Source: Acanthaster planci (lineage: Eukaryota; Echinodermata; Asteroidea; Valvatida; Acanthasteridae). Taken from it: a stretch of DNA of 64,000 bases. The translations under genes were made by a program, and so were the position numbers. Positions 1 to 12,000 of this stretch are shown piece by piece; the stretch's first letter is position 1, and the number at the start of each line of letters is the position of its first letter. Location: assembly GCF_001949145.1 (NCBI RefSeq), contig NW_019091364.1, forward strand, positions 315,913 through 379,912, written 5' to 3'. The notes beneath the pieces were generated by a model. The model searched no databases, was not told where the DNA came from, and saw nothing but the letters and a program-made list of their open reading frames with translations.

Positions 1-3000
1 TGAGTGGTGATCTTTTTCTATTTTATATTTTCTCCCTAAAGTCAGTGCCAGCTTAGCGTGTTGTAATGTTCAAATCCTCTGACTGTAAATGCATAAAATT
101 TATGCTGAAAAAAAAAAATCAAGACTGAAAGTAATGTGAAAAAGAATCAATGCATACCTGCCGCTTGGGGGCGTGCCCCACCCCCTCTTCGGTTACCATG
201 ACGAGGCCTGCCTCGGGTGTGAGGTGACATAAGGTATAGTCCCTGGACTACCCGGTTGACATCGTGTAGGGAGAATGTGTAGTGAGGGTTGACAGGAGTG
301 GGAACCAGTCTGGACTTGATGGCTGAGTGAAGGTCTTGTGTAGCAACCAGCAAGGCCTGGAAGGAAAGGGAAAGTAAAAGGGTCAAAGTTGGAAACAAGA
401 AGAAGTCCAGATTTATAAAAAGTTTGCTTAAAATGATAGTACTTCCAGTCTCAGATATGTCCAATCTCTGAATCATGAGGGTAAAATGTAAGTAGTGTTA
501 GGAAGGACATATGGACAGATATCTCATGTGTACACGTATTAGATTAAAACATGTATACTCAAAATAGGCAATTAAAACTCCTAGAGAGTTGCGATATCAA
601 TGAGATAATCAATACTGATCACACAATTTTATTACATGTACTTCTTAATCAGTACTTGACGGTGATAATGCACAACCCTTGAACACATTGCGTTTTTAAC
701 TGGAGGTGAAAAAGGGTTTTGAATCATAGCCAACTTGTCCACCATAAGACGTACGTAACTGATGTAAGTGACAGAAGATGTATGCAGATGAATCCTTTGT
801 CTACTAGTCTTACCTGTGCCATCTCAGGGTGATGAGCCAGTGAGTATGCTGGAAACTCCTCCAACCATCCTTGCAGGTTAGGTCTATGCAGAGCATCCAT
901 CGCCCCTGACCCCAAGGGGAAGAAGGACAGAACACAGAACAGACGAGCTAGGCGTGGGGATAGCGGATGACATGCTGTCCCACTACCAGTTCCTCGGGTG
1001 CCTGGTGGGGAACAGGCTGCTAAGAAATTGGCATCCTCTAAAGCCTGGAAGAAAAGACGCTGTCTGTCATAGACTCCACGATGGATCATGAGTTGACGGA
1101 GGACATCATTGCAAGGCAGACAACCTGAGGAAATTTTTTAAAAAATTATTTCACAAGAATCAGAAAATATAAGATTATTTGTTTTCAAAGGGACAAATTC
1201 ATGTCCAAAAACAAGAAATACTACTCGGGCAAATTGGGTTGAAAATGGATTGATGACAGCGAGCAGAAAATTCAAGATAATGACAAGATAATAACCTGTC
1301 TTGTTATCCATCCTGGCACAATTCAAATCATCCAGAAAAAAGAGGTGGCTGGAACTGGATTTCTGTTGCCGACCGCCCGTAGCAACAGCAGCCATGGCAA
1401 TGCTACGTGGGCGGAGCTTACTGATGATGGCATCTTCAAACGATTGACAGCTGAAGCCAGGAGAGAGATTGGTCTTGAGGAAATAATGCTTGGGATGTAC
1501 CAGGTTCTGGAAACAAGACAGAGGGTGAATTTAATGAAAGTTATAATCATTTGTGTTTACATCCATCTGTAGGTACAGACAAGTGATTCTTTATCTAAAT
1601 ATCCTCCTACCTGCATAAGTGCTGTCTTGCCAACACCAGGTGGACCAGTCAGAAGAACTGGAAAGTTAGAGCTGACAAGAAGGTCTATGATGTTGAAATA
1701 TCTCTCCACCTGAGGACCAATAAATAGCGTGTCATAGCAACCTAGTAAACTCAACAACATATTTTTCATTCAGGATTTTTGAGGGTGGCAGTTGGGTGAT
1801 GGGACTTGCAAAATGCCAAAATGGAAGAGAAGTATTACGAAATAATGAGCCATTCAAATGCAGCAAGATTTGACTGGCCTGACCTCAGGGATGATGGTGT
1901 AGCCAGAGGGTAGCGTCTTAGCTTTTTCCTGAGTCCTATCTCCCCAGGGAACCAACACACCGTGATGAGGGTCGATGCAGTAGTCATAAACACTGCCCTC
2001 TACTGGTAGATGGATATCAAAGCTAGCCCTTGAGAGGATCTCTCGTGCAAACTGGTCAAAAGCTCCTGCATATCTGTTACAAAATGATTACATTGAAGAA
2101 ACATTGACAAAAGGTCTGCACGGCCAATGCTGAAGGTTACTTCTTTGCTTAATACGTGTACAGGAGGCAAACAAAGGCATTTCTATATCTTAGATGAAAG
2201 GCACATGCCGCTTGACACATGCAAAAAGTCACTCCTTGTCTACAAATCCTGGGTGCTGTGAGGGGGTAAGGGGGTGTCCGCTCCCCCACCCATGAAAAAA
2301 ATTAAAGGAAAAGTGGGGAAAAAGTGAAAGAAATGACAAACAGAGATATAAAGGGATGCAAAGTAACCAATTTGCTTGAAAACCTCAAACTGACCCCCTA
2401 CAGCCATTAATTGTTTCCATTATTTCTCTCAGCTGATTAGCGCTTTGCCCTTTCCTCTGGACATTTTTTTCCCTTGAAAAAAGTGGTTTGCCCCTCTCCT
2501 AAAAAAAAGTTGCTGACACCCATGATACAAATGTTGAAGTCTGCTGAGCTTATTTCAAACTAACATTCACACAACAGAATGTAGACCAATATAGTGCCTG
2601 ATTTCAAGACGTTTAAGTCTTCATTGCTGAAAGAGCAACTATGCATAAACTCATTAGCAGCTAGTGCTACAAACACCTATCAAAGCCATCCTGACATCCA
2701 TGGACTGACCTGTGATGCAGGTGGCCACCAAACCCCCAGATGTAACTGAAGGCAAACATGGACAGGAGCAAGGTGGTAGGGTTAGGTTGTCCTGAGACGT
2801 CTCTGGTGTGACCCATGGCTGTTGCTGATTGGTTGAGGGTGGGTGATGGGGTAGGTCTACCATCTGTTAACAGAACATAAGATACAGGGCTTCAGAATGT
2901 ACATGAACAACTTCTAATATTATTAAAGTGTGAATCTCCAAAATATGAGCATATCGGGAGACGGCAATCTCAGTGGTTCAGAACATCAACTTTACAGACA

Positions 3001-6000
3001 AATTCTTACCTGAAATTGGGCTGCTGCTATCAGACCCCTCTTCTTCCTGGAGGAGAAATTTGTCGCACAGTGCTGACAGGATGCGAAGGAATGAGGAGAC
3101 CTCATGGATACCACTGACGATGCGTTGCTTAGCAACGGCAGATACAGGAAGGTCTGCAGAGAGAGCTGGCTGGCAGCGGCGAGAAAGGAAGTTGATGGTG
3201 GGGCCTAGGGTTTCATCGATGAGGGTGGTCAGCATCTGAAGGCTGAGGTGAAAGAAGCAAGACAGAGGTCAGCATTAAGAACAAACACTGGCAGAAGAAA
3301 GTGGCAATAAGAAATCCCTCACTCAAATCCTGCATCCATGAATCAAGAGTAACCATGGCAACTGGTGAAAAGTGAGAGTAACATGCTGTGTTTTATAGCA
3401 AGGGATACCACTTCTGTTCTTGGATTAGTGATATGTGCCTTCTCAGTGGACTCATGAATTGTCAGTTGGAAACCCTTTTCTCTCAAGAGGAACGTGCAAT
3501 TCTCTTCGGGGAAGGTCTAAAATTTTGAGATGATCCTGTAAAAACAGCAGCTGATGTTCCGGGGCTCTAATGCCACAAAAAACATACCCGACAACGTACA
3601 TTATACAAGGTGTAAAATTGGAATGAATGTGAGGATGGTCGTTGGTGCATGGGTCAAGTGGTTGAATGGTTGGACAATTGGTTGAATGGTTGGACAACTG
3701 TTTGTTGAGACAAGAAATGAGTTGTAGCCAATCAGAGCAGAACACAAAATGACAATGAAGCGAGCACACACAATACAGAACAGACATGAAATGTGAAAAA
3801 TGTTGTAGCTGTATGTAACAAATACCACACCACTGCTATGGCCTTGGTCAGGCTGAACATTTTACACACCACATGACGCTTTATCCAAAGGCAATGCAAA
3901 CAATTCCCTCAGTCATCACATCGATATGGCAGCTAATATTTTGAAGCCTTGTTACATCAAAATGAATGAAAAGCTTAATGTAGACAGCACAAGTCTTTTT
4001 TTTATGACAATGCTAGCATAAGCATGGAATATTATCAATCTATCAAGCACAGACCAACACCCACCGCTGTTTGTTAATTTTCCCGTGAGTATTATACCAA
4101 AGCCAAGGTTCAAACAATCTGCAGACGTTAGTGCCACTGAGTACAAACACATAAGAGGGAAAAAACATTGGAAAAGCACGTCAAATTACAACAAAATTAC
4201 AACATAGCCGGTTAAAGCAGGACAACAGTTAGCAAAAGCTGGGTTACACTGTCACGAAACAAATGATGTTAACAATCTTCAAGGCGTTAAAGTCAGCCAA
4301 CAAAGCTGAAAATGACATTACCGCTATATGTTTAAAAATTTATAATTTGCAGGGTAAAAATATTTCTTAGAAATGAACAACGAGCATTAAAGGATCCTTG
4401 GAAATATGCACCAGATGACTAGACGTAGTGGTTTAAGTAGTAGTGAATTTTATAAAATAAGTCTCAAAATACAGGATATTTAAGAATAAATACTGACAAA
4501 AATGAACAAATTTAGACAGGTAGTCCACCCTATAGGGGACACTCATCAGAACAACTACACCCCAATATGGTGTACAACCAGGAATTACCATGCTGTACAC
4601 CTCACAAACAATAAGCAAAAGACATTGACCTGAGAGAATACAGCTATGGCTTCATATCACCAACCAAATCACACGGAAAACCTAATTTACACAAGACAAA
4701 TTTGTGCTTCAACATGACAAATGAACCAAAGTTAATAGATTTGCTTGTTTACCCGGTGTTAGTGACTTCCCAGTGTGACTTGGCACTTCCAAGCCAGGAT
4801 TCTGCTAGTGACTTCCAACGGACAACATCGTTACCACAGTAAATGATACCACAGCGAGATATCAGGGCAGGAGAAGCAGAGGAGAGATCTGTCGTCTCAA
4901 ACAGGACTGAACAAGAAGCTGAATATAAATAGCAAGAAGCAAAATTCAGAAATCCAAAAAGTGCAGATGGCCATTTATCACACGTATTATGGACTATTGA
5001 AGTATACATCACGTGCACAATTATGTGCAAGAACCAGCGCGTGAACCAACACCTGCGCATACTCCATTCGTTTGTACAACACTTTCTGGCTCCCAATGAC
5101 GTCACACTTTGATACTCCAGTGTGCCCGCAAAATGATGGTCAACAACTTTCAAGATACACAAAACAATTTAAATTTTTCTTGAGTCTAAAAAAAAGAACT
5201 CACCAGGCATAGGTATCTGTTGGCCATGTGCCAAGTTCATCTTCCTAAAGTCTTCCTTTAGCAACGACCCAATACTCTCTGTCCAATCTGGGTTCAGAGC
5301 ACCGTCCAGGACCAACCAGCGTTGGATGACACTAGGTGGGTTCAAGAGAGCTTTGTTCTTCTTCTCTGTCTGGGCGGAGACTAGGGCCTCAGCGGCAGAG
5401 GCGGACGTTGAGGTGTCACGGAGGAGACGTGTCAAGATGCCATCCCGCCAAGAGTGGGCAGATAAGTCATACTTACCCAAGAGCTGATGACAATGAGTTC
5501 AAGATAAAGGAATAATTGAAGACAGCTTTTCTTTAAAAACAGAAATATTATTGGCATGAGTGGCATATATGCCTGAGGTTGGAATTGGATGTTTCGTTTC
5601 CAAACAGAATTACAATTTTGCTTTAACCGCTTCACTATAAACATTTCTGAAATTCTGCCATTACCATCATTTTTCTCAACCTACCTCTTCTACTGACAAG
5701 GCATCAGGAAAGATGACGCTAGCATCTACAGCTGGATAGACAGTCTTCTCTAGTCCTTGACTGGCAACTTCCATCCAAGACCGATTGACTTTGGCCAGGA
5801 CATTCGCTGTCCGTCTGATCTTATCCAAGGCAGATGACCGTCTGGGCTCTGATGTATCACTTGAGAAGGACTATGAAAAAGAAACCACACAGATGGCAGA
5901 TTTGACTTGTGCCTTTCAAACAAGCCTTTACTTGTAAGTCAACTCATCAACACCACTTGAAGCTATGCAACTCTGACAATCTCAATCCATGACTCACCAC

Positions 6001-9000
6001 AATAGATACTTTCTTAGAAGTGCCATTGCCGCCTTCATCCTTGGCTGCAGGGCTGGAATGCAGCATATTCAACACTCGTTCCAGTGTCTCTCGACAAACT
6101 GTCTTCCCACTCCCTGATGGACCGATAAGAATGACCCCTGACCTCTGCTTCAGACTGTCATACAACTCCAAGACCTACACCCCAAAAAGATGAGACTACA
6201 GAGTGAAATTATGATTCATGGTCACCGAAATGAGCATCAAAGGCAAGAAAGCACTGACTACTCCAAAGTTAAGGAGAGGCTTGTGGTGACACAATGTGGA
6301 TGGATCTCTTTTGGAAGAGGTGTAGTTCTGATAAGAACCGGTGTGTACTCGACGCTTCGACCAGTGTGCTCTGGTCATCTTCAAAGTTATCCCAGACTAA
6401 TTCCTATCTCCTACCTTGGAGACGTGCTGTGGTGTTGCCTGCAATCTATCCGCTACAAATTGACACTGTACTGCATCCACTAGCACCGGATCATGTTCTT
6501 GGCTACCAGTGCTAGGTCTACCCATCCCACCCCAGGGGAACACGCTACGTAGAAGGTTCCTAACAATACGGGTGTGGTCAGGGCTATGGAGGCGTGGCAG
6601 GAGGAGGTGCTGGATGGCGTAGACTAGAGCTACTTCCTCCCGATGTTCCTCATCTTGCTCCAGGCCAATGACATCTGGTGGATCCAAGGAATCACCTATG
6701 GCAAAATGAGATGAAAGGGGCATTTAAGAGTTGCTTAAAGAGAGCATTCGTGAGTCCGGCAATTCCCGGCTATCCGCTCTGAGCGGGAACAAAAGAGGGC
6801 ATGTTTGTAATTGACACTCTTTTGCTACCAACTCACTGCATAGGTACGCAGGTTTGACATACACATGTTTGACGCGGAGCATGCTGAATACGCGCAAACA
6901 ATTTATTCTGGAATTTTATGGTCTTCATGTGCATGTCGAATGCTTACAAGAACCCGATTGGAAACCTTCATACCCATCTGTCTTTCAGCAGTGAGGGTCC
7001 ACTTCAACTCAGGGTGGACAGTCAAAGGTTAGGTTTTTAAGAATGTACTGAAATCCTATTTATCTTACTGTCTGTAGCTGGGTCCTGATTGAGAATGCTG
7101 CTGTTGCGTGTGGACCTGCCTGACAGCTGATACACCTGTCGCTTGGAGTAGAGTTTCCCTAAAGCAATGTTGATAGCAGCTTGCATGGCACGAAGGCCAA
7201 ACACACATTCTGAACGTTCAGGAAACTGGTGGAGTAAGAAATAATAACACTCTCAGAATTTCTTGCCACTATAAATATGGGTAATAAACACCCCTAGCAG
7301 ATTCTTCATTCTGATATGCTGAACATTGATCACATGTCGTCTATTCATACAGGGAATAACCAAAATACTGGAATGAGATTACTTCTGGTTCCTCTTGGTG
7401 CACTGACATGCATTACCCTCCTACTTTCCAGCGGGTAACTTGCAAAAGAGTCAGGAAATTGTCAACGTCAAACCTGTGTATGGAGAAGATCAGAAAACGT
7501 GGACAACTTGGATGCCAGAGTATCTGCTGTGAGAAATCCTCGGCAATAGAGGGCGCTTTCCAGTATCAGTCGTAAGTCTGGTTTGATCATGGCGACAGGA
7601 CGCATTAATGACTGCAGAAAATGAAATAAGAATGTGACTTATTTTGAACATTTGCTTTATTTGCAGTATGCCTTGGGTTTTCTTTCCATTTCTCTTGATT
7701 CATCTGAAGCCACTAGAGCTGAAAGACCTTTGTAGCGACAGAAATTCGAAACAAAAACCACTGCACTGCAAAAAATGTCAACTTTTTTTAAAGAAAGATC
7801 TAAACAAACATTTTAATTATCCATATTTCAAATTGACAGCAAAGGTTAAGATACTCACCCTGAGTGTATCAGGCATTTTACTGGTGACTGAGCTAGTCGT
7901 ATTTAGCGTAGCAAAGCATCCAAAGTTACTGCTAACTGCCATGAGAGCACCGTCAAACTTGACATGGCCCAAGATGGAGGATTTGTAGGTCCATTGTGAG
8001 GATAGGCTGGGTATGTCTAGGGGGTCTGCCTGGTTGCTTGAGGTGGCTAGTAAAAGAAATGAATTCATATCAGGGGAAGTGCATCTCTGAAACCAAAATG
8101 TGACATCTTGAAAGGCTGACTGTGATTCAGCCTGACACTGCCTGGATGTGAGACTGCATTTTTGGTTTGTGGGAAAGATATAAGGAATACTACTTCACGG
8201 AAACCCAAAGTGGCAATCTATCGCTGCCAAGCTATGTTTCTTTCCAGCCTGGTATTTAATGCCGTCTCTGATACAGCCAAAGACTTACCTTGATTGTGGA
8301 ATTCTGGGAAGAGTGGAATTGGTTGACACTGTTCAGTATAGTAATCCTTACTAGATATCCCTGATGGCATACCGATGGAATGTCTACGCTGTGGTAGGTT
8401 AGGAATATGATGAGGTATTGGTTTATTAACAGTATCCTGGGAGATGTGGAAGCTCCTTGCTCTAGAATCCTTGAGAGAGGACAAAGATAAAAGAGGTTTG
8501 ATGTCAAACTTAAGATGTAGGCTTCTGGTTAGGCTTAGCAAGTTGAAGTGAAATGGACAAATGGTGGAGAGAAGATGGTTTCAGAGATTTCAAGTGTCTA
8601 GGTTAGAATGGGTAACAAGGAAAACTTTTCCAGTTCCATTAGTTGACTGAGTTTGTCTTACCTTCTTGTGATGATGGGAGGCCCGTCTTCTTGGTGTTTC
8701 TGGCTGCTCCTCGGGACATGAAGAGTGGAGTGTTCCCAGAGATTTTCTACGCTGTCTGGGCTGCAAGAGCAAAGTCAAGAAAATGTAACAATTGGATATT
8801 TCTCCCTCCTTTCACATAAAAAGTCAAATAACTACTTTCATCGATTTTGTTATAACTTGGCATCAATCATACATCCAACCATCCCTTGCCTTTCCATCAT
8901 CAAAATGGTGAAAATTGCTGAGTTTGCTCCCTGTGAAACATCCGAAAGTTTCCTAGAGACTTCAAAAGATCATCCATGGATCAGGTCCTCTTCTGAAAAT

Positions 9001-12000
9001 ATTTCTGTGATCTCAAAACCTTAGGTTGCAACTAATAATTGAATGGTGTGAACCTAAATTCCCTGCTTGAATGTAGTGTGGCTAATCTTGTAGTTAACTC
9101 TCACCAGACGCGAAAAGCCTCTGCTGCCATATTGGTTGTCTGTTGATGACCGGAGAATCCTGATGGCTTGACACAGATGATCTAACTTCTGGCCAAACAC
9201 TGACATCAGACCTGAGCAGGAAATGGAAGTAAACTTAGACCCCTTAGTATGGTGTCTTGGTTCCAGCAGTTACAACAGATGTAATTATGGATTTTTAAGC
9301 AGCCTACCTTCTGTCATGTGATTCAGATTGGTGTACATCACCCAGCTTCCTGCAAGCACCATACCACTCAAGAGCCTAGTCAGTGCATTCATGTTGGTAT
9401 CTTCAGCACAGTTAACGGTCACCAGGTGACGACCCATGACCTTTGCAAATAAGAATAGAAAAAGAATTAACCACAGCCGGTTTGCGAATGAGTCGTTTTG
9501 GAGATTAACGTTCTGGAGAGACTCTTACTCAAGAGATAATTTAAAAATGCAAAGCTGTTAATTTCCTCCTCCCACTGAACCCTGTGACATACCTTAGCCA
9601 GATCTCTGACTGTCTCTGTCTTTCCTGTCTGTTCTGGTCCTATCACCATCCCACACTGAAAACTCCTCAATGCAGTTGTCATGGCCAGCTGACACCTGTC
9701 ACTTAACGGTGTACTGACCAATGGGGCGTCCTGACCCAGATATTCATAATCATATGCAAATGAGGCTCCTAGCTGGTGGACTGTACAAGGTCCAAAGATT
9801 CTACCTGTGATGGATTTGAATGGCTGGGGCTGAGATGTAGGCAGGGTATCAGGCTCTAAACAAAAATAGGGGAAAATTAAAATTTACTTACATAACTTGG
9901 TCCTAAGATTTGGTTAAGTGATCATGGCCTATTACAAGTAATAAATGTAAGAACTCAGAAATAATATAGTGAACATGTCTGATTGTCAACCAGGTAACAT
10001 CTCATTACACGTCTGAAAAGTATGGATTATGACAGCAATGCAGCGACATTCAAGATCCATTTCCAGTCTCTTTGCTCCTTCAATAACTGACATCAGCTCA
10101 GGATACATTCTTACCATATATTTGCTCTTCCATGTCATCTGCTGTCTCATTCTGTACTTGCAGTATTGGTCTGCTCTCCATAACATAGTGTAATGTCTTC
10201 TGCCAGTCAAAGCTATTCAAGGAAGGCTCGGGCAGTGACATCAAGGCTACAGAAGGGCAACAGCATAGGAATATTGACTGCAGACAAGGGCAATAGTGTA
10301 GATAGTGACCCCAAATCACAGTCACACAGAGAAAAACTAATTCTGTACAGATCAAAGCGAACATGTAATGTGTTCATTTGCTGGTTCTACTGTGACACTA
10401 AAAACTATGTAACACATTGACTGCCACAGCATGCTTTTCACAGGGCATTCCCATTTGTCAAGCATTGTACACATGCGCACATATCTAATAGGTACCTTTC
10501 AGGTGTCTATGTGACCATGAGCATTATACAGATGCATGTCGTCCACACCGCCAGCAGCGTATTTGTTATGCTCTTCAGTGATGCCAGTGTATTCAATTCA
10601 TATTACAACAGTCTTTCATTTCCAATGAGTATACTCATAGAGGCAGAATCCTGTACAATGATATAATCTCAAAAGCAATGACCGAGCCTTAACTTACTTT
10701 GCATAATGTCACGTTGGTGAAGTCCTTCACTGACCAGTGATCCTAACAACATATGAAGTCTGGTCCTGGTCTCAGAAGACAGATATCGGCTGCAATTATC
10801 CCTAAGAATGGCTACGTACTGATCCAGACGACTCTGATATCGTTCCCTTGGAATGGAAAGAGAGGGGAACTTGCTAACATGCCATTGTACTACTTCCCAA
10901 ATTATACCACAAATGTAAAACGGTTCTGCAGTTAAAAGGCAGTTTGGATTTTTCTAAAACCAAAAATGACAATCAAGCAACTTACACCCAGCAGTTTGTT
11001 TTGGTCATGTGGTAAGTTTTTCCTACCTTAAAATCTTCAGCTTCTCCCTAGTTCCCTCCTTCAACACACGTCTGACATCTTGGGACCACAGGATGGCTTC
11101 TGTAACCAGCACACATTGTATAGGAAAACGCAATAACCAATGGCTGAAGCTACGCTTGACGGCGCTCTTCAGCACTGCCTCTTCACAATCAGCAGAAGGT
11201 GCTTCTCTCTCCAAGAGGCAGAGCTCAGCCAGGATTTTGTCTGGCGCAGTACGATCTGATAAAAAAAGACACAGCATATCGGATTAAAGTGCAGAAAGTC
11301 AGCAACCTTTAAGCATCACGGAACTAGATCCCAATCTGCTCCAAGCAGAACAAAAGAGGGCATGGTTTTTTTTTTAATCACTGCAAAGGCGCATCGTGAG
11401 GTGCGCAAGTACATGCGTGTTTGACACAGAGCACACTGAGTACGCATAATTAATGTATTGCGGCATGTATGGTCTTTGTGTACACGTAGAACGCGTGCAA
11501 TAACCCACTCGTAACCACATGTCTTTCTTTCACCGATTGGGGGTGCACTTCAGCTCGGGGCAGATATGCTTTTAGAAACAGGAATTTTTGCAGACCTACC
11601 TCCTCTCAGCCTAGTCTCCAAACAAGCCAACAGCTGTGCTCCAAGGGTGTTCTTCATAGTAGTCTCCAGTCCGGCCACCCACTGTGCTGGCTCTAGTTTA
11701 GGGCTGAGGGGCGTGGCCAGGGCAACATCTTCTCCAAGAGCGCCCTCTATGGCAACTACCTGGAGCCTGTGAGCTAAATAAGAAAATAAAATAATCTTCA
11801 TTTTTTTAATATGACATACAAGATAAAGACAGAACTGGTTTGTAAGTAAGTACCCAAGCAAACTACACCCAAAGACAGAATACAAGGGCTGCTTATTATC
11901 TGAGCAATCTTTTCTGGAGCTGGAGAGATGGAACTCACCATGAAGTTGCAAGTCAAATGATGTTTGCATCATGTCTGTTTCCTCCTTGCTGGCCACTGGC

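Larger units (their letters stand above)
357..10114 (-). other. DNHD1 introns between AAA-domain exons
   Basis: Non-coding intervals of 72 to about 1510 bases. The longest is 3243-4752 and holds a 20-bp tandem repeat and a perfect TGACGTCA (5098-5105). 2074-2709 contains purine- and C-rich low complexity. 6696-7068 holds a dispersed repeat copy. In 357-813, 1125-1295, 1710-1883, 2864-3009, 4907-5203, 5484-5684, 5871-5997, 6175-6414, 7226-7473, 7612-7858, 8047-8288, 8470-8661, 8761-9104, 9212-9307, 9441-9592 and 9856-10114 I see only splice signals. Confidence 0.6.

Noticed and set aside
3452-3580. Possible extra dynein exon (DHLKILDLPRRELHVPL on the minus strand)
   Set aside because: Has an acceptor-like CAG but no donor, and in the phase required after exon 46 it hits a stop. 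Exons 46 and 47 join in phase without it.
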